From Candidatus Nomurabacteria bacterium (GTDB lineage: Bacteria > Patescibacteriota > Minisyncoccia > Phycocordibacterales > SBAW01): DNA of 24,476 nt. Shown one piece after another: positions 7,193 to 12,611 of this stretch. Position numbers and translations under genes: made by a program. Numbering within the stretch: the stretch's first letter is position 1; every line of letters begins with the position of its first letter. The DNA lies in contig CALREG010000007.1 of the NCBI GenBank assembly GCA_943355135.1, positions 1-24,476 on the forward strand, given 5' to 3'. The notes beneath the pieces are model-generated. The model searched no databases, was not told where the DNA came from, and saw only the letters and a list, made by a program, of their open reading frames with translations.

Positions 7193-8581
7193 ATGCCGAG
7201 CGGAAAAAAAGATAAGGCACTGCGCGTGCCGCCGCAAACACTCGAGACCGAAAAGGCTCTCTTGGGTGCGCTGATGATACGCCCTGAGGGCATGATTGAA
7301 TCGAGCGACGTACTTTCTCCCGATGCTTTTTATGCCGAGAAGCACCGCATCATCTACCGCGCGATGCTCGCGCTCTATTCTAAAAACGAGCCGGTCGACA
7401 TCGAGTCGGTGCGCGCAAAACTGTCTGACCAAAATCAGCTCGACGCAGTGGGTGGCATAACGTATCTCGCCGAACTTGCATCAGAAGTCCCCGCGGCATC
7501 CAACGCGCGCCACTACGCTGGGCAGGTACAAAAAAAATATATGCTCCGCAGCTTGATTGATGCAGGCGAGCATGTCGCCGAGCTCGGCTACGACGAAGCG
7601 AGCGAGATAGACGAAACGCTAGACAAAGCGGAGAAGCGCATCTATGAGGTGACCTCCTCGCCCACCCTTTCAAAATTTACGTCGCTCGGCGAGTCGCTCA
7701 AGGGCGCGTGGGAGCGCCTTGAACACCTACACGAGCACAAAGACGAGATGCGCGGTATCCGCACCGGCTTTAAGGATTTGGACAACATGCTCGCGGGCCT
7801 GCAAAAGTCCGACCTGATTATCCTCGCGGCGCGCCCTTCGGTGGGCAAGACCTCTTTGGCGCTCGACATCGCGCGCCAGACCGCCGTACAGCACGGCACG
7901 GTGGTCGGCTTCTTCTCGCTTGAGATGGCAGCTCAGCAACTGATTGACCGCATGGTCGCGGCCGAGGCCAAGGTCAACTCGTGGAGCCTGCGCACCGGCC
8001 GCATCAGTGATCAAGACGACTGGGACCGTATCCGCGAGGCGTACGACAAGCTCGGCGCGGCACCGATATTCATCAGCGACGAGCCGGGCAACAACATACT
8101 CAAAATGCGCGCTACTGCCCGCCGGCTCAAAAAAGAGCACGGCCTTGGGCTGATTGTGGTCGACTACCTACAGCTTATGATCCCTACCGGCGCGCGCGCC
8201 TCCGACAGCATGGTCCAGCAAGTGACCGAAATTTCCCGCTCGCTCAAAAACCTTGCCCGCGAGATGGATGTGCCGGTGCTGGCGCTATCGCAGCTCTCGC
8301 GTGCGGTGGAGCAGCGCGGGGGCAAGCCACGCCTCTCGGACCTACGCGACTCGGGCTCGATTGAACAAGATGCCGACGTGGTGATGTTTATCCACCGTGA
8401 CGACAAGACCAACAAAGAGAGCGATAGACCAAACATCGCCGAGATTATGATAGAGAAGCACCGCAACGGCCCCGTGGGCAAAATCGACCTCTTCTTCGAC
8501 GAAAAGCGCACCACCTTCCAAACACTGGAGAAGGCCGACTTGGCCGCCTTCGACTCCCCCGCTCCCTCACAAGACTTCTAA
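7193..8581 (+). CDS. dnaB: Replicative DNA helicase DnaB
   Basis: 462 residues, full length. The N-terminal domain (about 15-120: LETEKALLGALMI, GGITYLAELASEVPAASNA) mediates hexamer and primase contacts. The C-terminal RecA-like motor has Walker A ARPSVGKTSLA (213-223), FFSLEMAAQQLIDRM, a Walker B region LIVVDYLQLM, and the arginine-rich LSQLSRAVEQR and LRDSGSIEQDADVV segments. It unwinds DNA ahead of the replication fork. No intein is present. The stop codon abuts the recR ATG with no gap, so dnaB-recR is a two-gene operon. Confidence 0.98.
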   Translation: MPSGKKDKALRVPPQTLETEKALLGALMIRPEGMIESSDVLSPDAFYAEKHRIIYRAMLALYSKNEPVDIESVRAKLSDQNQLDAVGGITYLAELASEVPAASNARHYAGQVQKKYMLRSLIDAGEHVAELGYDEASEIDETLDKAEKRIYEVTSSPTLSKFTSLGESLKGAWERLEHLHEHKDEMRGIRTGFKDLDNMLAGLQKSDLIILAARPSVGKTSLALDIARQTAVQHGTVVGFFSLEMAAQQLIDRMVAAEAKVNSWSLRTGRISDQDDWDRIREAYDKLGAAPIFISDEPGNNILKMRATARRLKKEHGLGLIVVDYLQLMIPTGARASDSMVQQVTEISRSLKNLAREMDVPVLALSQLSRAVEQRGGKPRLSDLRDSGSIEQDADVVMFIHRDDKTNKESDRPNIAEIMIEKHRNGPVGKIDLFFDEKRTTFQTLEKADLAAFDSPAPSQDF

Positions 8582-9169
8582 ATGTCCCCTATCGACCGAC
8601 TATCAGCTTTGTTTGAAAAGTTCCCCGGCATTGGCCCCCGCCAAGCACGGCGCTTTGTGCAGTATCTACTAGTGGTGTCGCCTGCAGTCCGGCAAGAGAT
8701 AGCGGAACAAATAAAAGCGCTTGGTACCCAAACCGCGCAATGCAAAAAGTGCTACCGCTGGTACACCAAAGAAGGGAGCGGCGCCACCTGCCCCGTATGT
8801 GCCGACACCCACCGCGAGCAGTCGCTTTTGTTTGTGGTAGAGAAGGATGCCGACATCGACAACGTCGAGCGCAGTAACTACAAAGGCCTCTACTTTGTAC
8901 TGGGCGGCATTATCCCGCTTGCAGCCGAAGAGCCGGAGAAGCATATCCGCCTACGCGAGCTTATAAAGCGTGCCGAAGCCGAAAAGCCAGCTGAAATAAT
9001 TTTAGGACTCTCCGCTACTACCGAAGGTGACCACACGCGCGAGATCTTGGCCGAAAAGCTCCGCGGGCTCTCAAAAATCTCCTCACTTGGTCGCGGACTC
9101 TCTACCGGCTCAGAATTGGAATACGCCGACCCCGACACTATTGCTTCAGCCCTATCCTCACGCACGTAG
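8582..9169 (+). CDS. recR: Recombination mediator RecR
   Basis: 195 residues. It has an N-terminal helix-hairpin-helix (FEKFPGIGPRQARRFVQYLL), a four-cysteine zinc finger at Cys54, Cys57, Cys70 and Cys73 (CKKCYRW ... CPVC), a Toprim domain from about residue 82 (LLFVVEKDADIDNVERS), and a C-terminal segment with LGRGLSTGSELEYAD. RecR works with RecF/RecO to load RecA on gapped DNA. It starts at the base after the dnaB stop codon and has no SD, so translation is probably coupled. Confidence 0.97.
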   Translation: MSPIDRLSALFEKFPGIGPRQARRFVQYLLVVSPAVRQEIAEQIKALGTQTAQCKKCYRWYTKEGSGATCPVCADTHREQSLLFVVEKDADIDNVERSNYKGLYFVLGGIIPLAAEEPEKHIRLRELIKRAEAEKPAEIILGLSATTEGDHTREILAEKLRGLSKISSLGRGLSTGSELEYADPDTIASALSSRT

Positions 9170-9176
9170 AGTAAAC

Positions 9177-9258
9177 AAGTTTGCAGGAGTGTTTCGTAGG
9201 CCGACGGGCCGAGAATCAGCAAATTTCCAGCAGGAAATTATGCGACTCCTGCAAACTT
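9177..9258. repeat. Structured inverted repeat between convergent recR and rplU
   Basis: A perfect 14-bp inverted repeat, AAGTTTGCAGGAGT (9177-9190) and ACTCCTGCAAACTT (9245-9258), encloses two smaller hairpins: GGCC/GGCC at 9199-9210 and AATTTCC/GGAAATT at about 9222-9239. Either strand could therefore fold as a three-way junction of about 82 nt. The right arm can instead pair GCAAAC with GTTTGC (9251-9265). No strong T-tract follows on either strand. It may be a shared terminator-like structure, a small RNA, or a remnant of a repeat. Confidence 0.6.
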
Positions 9259-9273
9259 CGTTTGCTCGGAGAT

Positions 9274-9642
9274 TTACGCGATCTTAGTGATTTTGACCTC
9301 AAAAAATGGCTGGCGGTGTCCGCGCTTTTTAAAGTAGTTGGACTTTGCTTTGTATTTGATGACGGTGACTTTAGGTGCGCGAGAAATCTTGGTGACCTCG
9401 GCCGTAACCTTGGCACCCGCTATAAACGGCATGCCGATGGTGGTGTCCGAGCCGTTATCCACAAGGAGGACATTATCAAAAGTGACCGTGTCGCCGACGT
9501 TGTATATGCCATAGCCATCCTTGCCCAAAGGACCTTTGATCTTCTCTACCTTCAGGGTAAGGCCCTCAGTAACGATGTACTGCTTGCCGCCGGTCTGGAT
9601 GATCGCAAATTCCTTTGCGGATTTGATAGTTTTAGTAGCCAT
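9274..9642 (-). CDS. rplU: Large ribosomal subunit protein bL21
   Basis: 122 residues from ATG 9642, where homology begins; an upstream in-frame extension to 9729 reads through the structured leader and is rejected. It has the bL21 core FAIIQTGGKQYIV, then VGDTVTFDNVLLV, the central beta-barrel, and the terminal KRGHRQPFFEVKITKI matching the family KKxGHRQ motif. About 12 N-terminal residues (MATKTIKSAKE) precede the usual start. bL21 binds 23S rRNA and normally sits beside bL27 in the genome; here they are far apart. Confidence 0.96.
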   Translation of the reverse strand: MATKTIKSAKEFAIIQTGGKQYIVTEGLTLKVEKIKGPLGKDGYGIYNVGDTVTFDNVLLVDNGSDTTIGMPFIAGAKVTAEVTKISRAPKVTVIKYKAKSNYFKKRGHRQPFFEVKITKIA

Positions 9643-9655
9643 GTATCTGTAAATT

Positions 9656-9675
9656 AAAATCTGCCCTTCGGCAGA
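9656..9675 (-). promoter_or_regulatory. Attenuator-like hairpin in the rplU leader
   Basis: On the minus strand TCTGCC (9675-9670), a GAAG loop and GGCAGA (9665-9660) are followed by TTTTAATTT, 14-20 nt before the rplU ATG. A hairpin followed by U-rich sequence upstream of a ribosomal protein gene resembles a leader terminator, although the stem is only 6 bp. Confidence 0.4.
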
Positions 9676-9786
9676 ATGGAGCCCCCTGGCTCGTAGAAAG
9701 ATACTAGCGCAAAAGCCTCTCCTATGCAAGACTATTTAGTGGAATTGCTTGGGCTACAAAAAACCTGAAAGTCTAGGGAGACGGCC

Positions 9787-9879
9787 ATGCCATACGTCCT
9801 GTTTGGGGCTATCGTGTTTGCCGCCATCGTCCACATATGGTGGCTCAACCGCCAACGCTCTCGCGAAGAACGACTCTGA
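9787..9879 (+). CDS. 30-residue single-TM microprotein
   Basis: The frame from ATG 9787 encodes MPYVLFGAIVFAAIVHIWWL followed by a charged tail NRQRSREERL and a TGA. It has one membrane helix (about residues 2-20) and a basic cytoplasmic tail, so N-out topology is likely. AGGGAG (9775-9780) lies 6 nt upstream in the loop of a GTCT/AGAC hairpin, and a strong intrinsic terminator starts 6 nt after the stop. The SD-ORF-terminator arrangement supports a real gene despite its length. Function unknown; small membrane proteins of this type often modulate a larger membrane complex. No convincing promoter was identified. Confidence 0.6.
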   Translation: MPYVLFGAIVFAAIVHIWWLNRQRSREERL

Positions 9880-9885
9880 GGACAG

Positions 9886-9914
9886 AAGCCCGCGCACTGC
9901 GGGCTTTTTCTTTT
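9886..9914 (+). terminator. Intrinsic terminator of the 30-residue ORF
   Basis: AAGCCCGC (9886-9893) pairs with GCGGGCTT (9899-9906) and is followed by TTTCTTTTA. The convergent rmuC stop (9913) lies in the T-rich tail, so the hairpin is also just downstream of rmuC. Confidence 0.85.
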
Positions 9915-10977
9915 ATTCGTCGAGTGAAGGCTTTTCAAGCAGAGAGGTTTCGAAACCCTGAGATGCGCCGGCTATTTTATAAATATCCTTGTCTATCTTT
10001 TTAAACTCCTTACTAGAAGAATTATACTTATTAATTACTGTTGAAAGCGCACTACCAAGACCATCGTGGTATTCCCCATATACCTTGAGATGTTTATCAA
10101 GCTCCCCCACCCACTTTTGAATCTCCTTGGCCTTCTCTTCTATCTCCATACCGCGTAGGCCTTGGAGCACTGTCTGCAGGTATGCCAAGAACGATGTCGG
10201 CGACACAATGATGACTTTATATTTGGATGCCGCGCGCTGAATCAAATTTTCCTCTTCCTCTTTGAGCGCCCCGACCGAGTTCATCAGCAGGTCATAATAA
10301 ATCGCCTCGTGCGGGATAAACATAAACGCAAACTCCATCGTGCCTTCGGCGGGCAGAATGTACTTGGCAGTCTCGACGATGCGGTTTTTAAGGTCGTTTA
10401 CAAAGACCTTTTCCAAACGAGCCTTCTCCGTTGGCTCCTTCTCTACCACCAGCCGGTTGTAGTTGTCGAGGCTAAATTTCGAGTCTATCGGGATTATTTT
10501 GTCCTTTACAAACACGACGGCATCAACGATATCTCCGCCTGCAAAGGTGTATTGCATCTGGTAGCTGCCGGGCGGCATCACATTTTTAAGCAAGGTTTCG
10601 AGGTAATACTCGCCGAGTATGCCGCGCTGCTTGGGGTTCTTGAGGATATCTTGCAACGACTGGAGCTGGTCGGCAAAGGAGACGACCTGCCGGTTGGTTT
10701 CATCCAGCTTGGTCAGCCCTTCGGTCACGTCTTTGATAAGCCGCGCCGACTCGCCCAATTGCGAGCGCACCGACTCGTTCATCTGTTTAGACGACTCCGC
10801 GACACGGGTGTCGAGCGTGCGCGCCAAGTCTTGTATAGAATTTTGCAAAAGTACGAGCCCTTGGGTGTCTTGCGGGGCTTGCTGAGACTTTTGTAGACGG
10901 TAGAGCATGGCTGCAATGCCGAGTGCCAAGAGAATCAAAACCCCTACCAGTACCGTGAGCAAATCCATACGGAGCAT
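9913..10977 (-). CDS. rmuC: RmuC-family protein
   Basis: 354 residues from ATG 10977 (ATG 10968 is an alternative; an upstream frame to 11007 overlaps the promoter region). An N-terminal membrane helix (about 5-28, LLTVLVGVLILLALGIAAML) is followed by a coiled coil (about 40-105). The RmuC nuclease-like domain contains KQRGILGEYYLETLL, DAVVFVKDKIIPIDSKFSLDNY, MEFAFMFIPHEAIYY and the SPTSFLAYLQTVLQGLRG block. The family limits DNA inversion/rearrangement and belongs to the PD-(D/E)XK-like group; its biochemical activity is poorly defined. Divergent from the yqeY-like gene with about 38 bp between starts. Confidence 0.95.
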   Translation of the reverse strand: MLRMDLLTVLVGVLILLALGIAAMLYRLQKSQQAPQDTQGLVLLQNSIQDLARTLDTRVAESSKQMNESVRSQLGESARLIKDVTEGLTKLDETNRQVVSFADQLQSLQDILKNPKQRGILGEYYLETLLKNVMPPGSYQMQYTFAGGDIVDAVVFVKDKIIPIDSKFSLDNYNRLVVEKEPTEKARLEKVFVNDLKNRIVETAKYILPAEGTMEFAFMFIPHEAIYYDLLMNSVGALKEEEENLIQRAASKYKVIIVSPTSFLAYLQTVLQGLRGMEIEEKAKEIQKWVGELDKHLKVYGEYHDGLGSALSTVINKYNSSSKEFKKIDKDIYKIAGASQGFETSLLEKPSLDE

Positions 10978-11015
10978 GGTATCATGCAGTTCATAATAAA
11001 AGTACACAAATTTCT

Positions 11016-11468
11016 ATGACCCAAGCAGAACTCAAAGAAGCGATGAAGGATGCGATGCGTGCGAAGGACTCGGTCAAATTGGCCGTTATCCGCGGACTTA
11101 TAACCGCCGCGATGAACGAGGCCGTGACCAAAGGCAAGGGCCCCGACGGCGTACTCGACGAGGGCGAAATGCTCTCGGTTATTACGCGCGCCTCTAAGCA
11201 GCGCAAAGATTCTATCGAGCAATTTGAAAAGGGCGGCCGCCCCGACTTGGCCGAGCCCGAGAAGGCCGAGCTCGTCATCATCCAAGCAATGCTCCCCGCA
11301 CAAATGTCTCAGGAGGAAATTGTTGCCGCAGCGACCGCCAAAGCCGCCGAAATGGGTGTTGTCGACAAAACCGGCGCCAACAAGCTCATGGGTATGCTGA
11401 TGAAAGACCTCAAAGGCCGCGCAGACGGCAACGACGTAAAGGCGGTCGTAGACGGGATGTTTGCCTAA
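11016..11468 (+). CDS. yqeY: GatB/YqeY domain protein
   Basis: 150 residues, all of which form the GatB/YqeY helical domain: MTQAELKEAMKDAMRAKD, VIRGLITAAMNEAVTKGKG, ITRASKQRKDSIEQFEKGGR, AELVIIQAMLPAQMS and a terminal MGMLMKDLKGRADGNDVKAVV. The same domain is the C-terminal tRNA-binding tail of GatB in the Glu/Asp-tRNA amidotransferase. Stand-alone YqeY proteins are widespread and of uncertain function, possibly tRNA related. No SD is visible; a CATAAT box at 10992-10997 could give a leader of about 12 nt. Confidence 0.93.
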   Translation: MTQAELKEAMKDAMRAKDSVKLAVIRGLITAAMNEAVTKGKGPDGVLDEGEMLSVITRASKQRKDSIEQFEKGGRPDLAEPEKAELVIIQAMLPAQMSQEEIVAAATAKAAEMGVVDKTGANKLMGMLMKDLKGRADGNDVKAVVDGMFA

Positions 11469-11481
11469 TTTTTTACAATAC

Positions 11482-11509
11482 TTGACATTTTTGTCAAATC
11501 TGCTATACT
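11482..11509 (+). promoter_or_regulatory. Strong promoter with overlapping dyads upstream of the 11565 gene
   Basis: TTGACA (11482-11487), a 16-bp spacer ending TGC, and TATACT (11504-11509), so it also has an extended -10. The -35 lies in the inverted repeat TTGACA-TTTT-TGTCAA (11482-11497) and the -10 in CTGCTAT-ACTT-ATAGCAG (11500-11517). Both dyads are well placed for repressor binding. Confidence 0.85.
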
Positions 11510-11541
11510 TATAGCAGAGAGTCTTTGGTATGTGCGTGGCT

Positions 11542-11558
11542 CTCCCACCAATTGGGAG
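11542..11558 (+). promoter_or_regulatory. Hairpin sequestering the Shine-Dalgarno of the 11565 gene
   Basis: CTCCCA (11542-11547) can pair with TGGGAG (11553-11558) around a 5-nt loop. The GGGAG (11554-11558) is the SD of the gene, 6 nt before its ATG, so the stem would block ribosome access unless melted. Confidence 0.55.
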
Positions 11559-11564
11559 CAGAAC

Positions 11565-11882
11565 ATGGGACCATTCAAAACCGGTCAACCGCTGACCGAC
11601 GCAGAGCGTGCTCGTGATGCTGCGGACAAGTCAATGCATCGTCCGCGGCGTCGCTTCAGCCAGAACTACAACACTCCGGCCACCACCGCGAGCATACGCC
11701 GCACACAGCAGATGCTCGGCGAGCGTGATGACAACCAGCCGAACGTCCCCCGCTTTCTGATGGAGGACGACCGGCGGACGTTGCGACTCATCGATGCCGA
11801 GACGAGGTGCAACTCGCACCGGCTCACTCGGCAGACCGCCTTCCCCTTCATCGACCCGTTGCCGATGATAGCGGCGGAATAG
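11565..11882 (+). CDS. Small orphan soluble protein
   Basis: 105 residues from ATG 11565, chosen because GGGAG lies 6 nt upstream; the in-frame GTG at 11532 falls inside the leader. The protein is polar and strongly charged: MGPFKTGQPLTDAERARDAA, then HRPRRRFSQNYN and TTASIRRTQQMLGERDD, and LMEDDRRTLRLIDAETRC. No signal peptide or membrane helix. Rich in Arg and probably partly disordered, so nucleic-acid or partner binding is possible but unproven. I do not recognise a family. It is an isolated unit with a strong promoter, an SD inside a hairpin, and a strong terminator. Confidence 0.75.
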   Translation: MGPFKTGQPLTDAERARDAADKSMHRPRRRFSQNYNTPATTASIRRTQQMLGERDDNQPNVPRFLMEDDRRTLRLIDAETRCNSHRLTRQTAFPFIDPLPMIAAE

Positions 11883-11895
11883 CCACCAGCAGTTC

Positions 11896-11925
11896 AGAGG
11901 CCCCTCACCCGGGGCCTCTTTTTTT
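11896..11925 (+). terminator. Intrinsic terminator of the 11565 gene
   Basis: AGAGGCCCC (11896-11904) pairs with GGGGCCTCT (11911-11919) and is followed by six T residues. Confidence 0.92.
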
Positions 11926-11937
11926 ACCTAAAAATCA

Positions 11938-12009
11938 TGACCCTACAGAGAATCGAACTCTGATTTAATCCTTGAGAAGGATTCGTCCTAGCCGTTAGAC
12001 GATAGGGCC
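11938..12009 (-). tRNA. tRNA-Glu (anticodon CUC)
   Basis: A 72-nt cloverleaf on the minus strand. The acceptor GGCCCTA pairs with TAGGGTC (one G-U), with discriminator A and no encoded CCA. The D-arm region is GTCTAACGGCTAGGAC. The anticodon arm AATCC-TTCTCAA-GGATT places CTC at positions 34-36, and the T-arm is CAGAG-TTCGATT-CTCTG. The GGCCC 5' end and D-loop are typical of tRNA-Glu. The CUC anticodon reads GAG. Confidence 0.93.
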
Positions 12010-12076
12010 GTACAAAAGACTTTACAACATTTTTTGGAATAAAAAAAGCACCTATTAAAATTCAATACCCTATCAT

Positions 12077-12105
12077 TTGACAATATATAAAATGTGGCAT
12101 ATAGT
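12077..12105 (+). promoter_or_regulatory. Promoter of the 12.1-kb noncoding RNA
   Basis: TTGACA (12077-12082), a 17-bp spacer and TATAGT (12100-12105), a near-consensus sigma70-type promoter on the plus strand. Predicted start about 12112. No protein-coding frame with an SD follows. Confidence 0.85.
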
Positions 12106-12110
12106 CTTTT

Positions 12111-12285
12111 CAGGTAGAACGTTGCAGACATGCCCAGCTGGACGGTGGCGTTTAAATAACTTCCAGCAGCCTATGGGAAGGCAGGGCGCGCACGAGACCT
12201 CCCTGGCCTCCGCTTGCAAAGCGAAAGTTTTGCAGGTTTCTTCCTGAATAGGTAGCCCCGACACACCAGTGTCGGGGCTTCGCTA
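12111..12285 (+). ncRNA. Structured noncoding RNA candidate (6S-like layout)
   Basis: A region of about 170 nt between a consensus promoter and an intrinsic terminator, without a credible ORF. Its ends can close on each other: CAGGTAGAA (12111-12119) pairs with TTCTTCCTG (12238-12246) with one mismatch, and TTGCAGA (12122-12128) pairs with TTTTGCAG (12228-12235) using G-U pairs. Inside lie GCTGGA/TCCAGC, AGGCAGGG/CCCTgGCCT and the small hairpin CGCTT-GCA-AAGCG near the 3' side. A closed terminal stem, an interrupted interior and a small 3'-side hairpin are compatible with 6S RNA, but I see no sequence signature that proves it. It is not an SRP RNA (no GGAA-loop core) or tmRNA. This accounts for most of the 329-bp gene-free stretch 12010-12338. 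Confidence 0.65.
12254..12285 (+). terminator. Terminator of the noncoding RNA
   Basis: AGCCCCGACAC (12254-12264), loop ACCA, GTGTCGGGGCT (12269-12279): an 11-bp perfect stem followed by a weak T-rich tail (TCGCTATTTCC). Confidence 0.75.
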
Positions 12286-12301
12286 TTTCCCCTTTCATAA
12301 A

Positions 12302-12327
12302 ATAAAAAGCGCGGATTGCTCCGCGCT
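12302..12327 (-). terminator. Intrinsic terminator of the 12339 gene
   Basis: On the minus strand AGCGCGGA, loop GCAA, TCCGCGCT, followed by TTTTATTTT. The stem occupies 12308-12327 and the T-tract lies below it. Confidence 0.92.
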
Positions 12328-12338
12328 GGCAGTGACAC

Positions 12339-12569
12339 CTAAACTTCTGTGACCTCGTCGAGGTCGAGTGCTGTCCGGCCGCAGCCGAGCGCAAACGACG
12401 GAACGAAGCGCTTCTTACTGAGCTCCTCGACCCGAGCAATGTGCTCCTGCTCGGCCTGCGTCAGATGCGGGTCGGCAATGAGCATGTCCACCCCCTCAGG
12501 CGGCGGAACAACAACCGTCCAGTCGCGCCCGCGAGCATGCACCGTACTTCCCTGCTCAATCTGCTTCAT
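12339..12569 (-). CDS. Small orphan soluble protein
   Basis: 76 residues from ATG 12569 (a TTG at 12572 is adjacent). The SD GGGAGGG lies 4 nt upstream. Sequence MKQIEQGSTVHARGRDWTVV, then PPPEGVDMLIADPHLTQAEQ and EEHIARVEELSKKRF-like charged helix text, ending LDLDEVTEV. No signal peptide or membrane segment. The N-terminal half looks like a small beta fold with an acidic helical C-terminus; no family recognised. An extended -10 (TGGTATAAA) just past the murF stop suggests its own promoter. It ends in a strong terminator. No ATA codons, and both Leu and Val codons lean to C/G endings, unlike murF next door. Confidence 0.72.
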   Translation of the reverse strand: MKQIEQGSTVHARGRDWTVVVPPPEGVDMLIADPHLTQAEQEHIARVEELSKKRFVPSFALGCGRTALDLDEVTEV

Positions 12570-12611
12570 CAAACCCTCCCTGTGTTCAGCTAAAAACTTT
12601 ATACCACACTT

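Noticed and set aside
9643..9729. Longer rplU start giving a 29-residue N-terminal extension
   Set aside because: It would translate through the leader hairpin, and bL21 homology starts at the ATG at 9642.
10162..10896. 244-codon plus-strand frame
   Set aside because: Entirely antisense to rmuC; composition is that of a reverse-strand shadow, without start signals.
12165..12190. Possible SRP RNA core (GGGAAGG near CCAGCAGCC)
   Set aside because: The conserved symmetric and asymmetric loops and GGAA tetraloop arrangement are absent.
12195..12230. tRNA-Ala-like anticodon region on the minus strand (GCTTTGCAAGC followed by GGAGG)
   Set aside because: No T-arm, D-arm or acceptor stem can be built around it; it is the reverse of a small hairpin inside the plus-strand noncoding RNA.
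12121..12245. Short ORFs of 9 and 24 codons inside the noncoding RNA region, and the longer minus-strand frames across it
   Set aside because: No SD precedes them, they break across predicted stems, and the promoter/terminator pair fits an RNA gene better.
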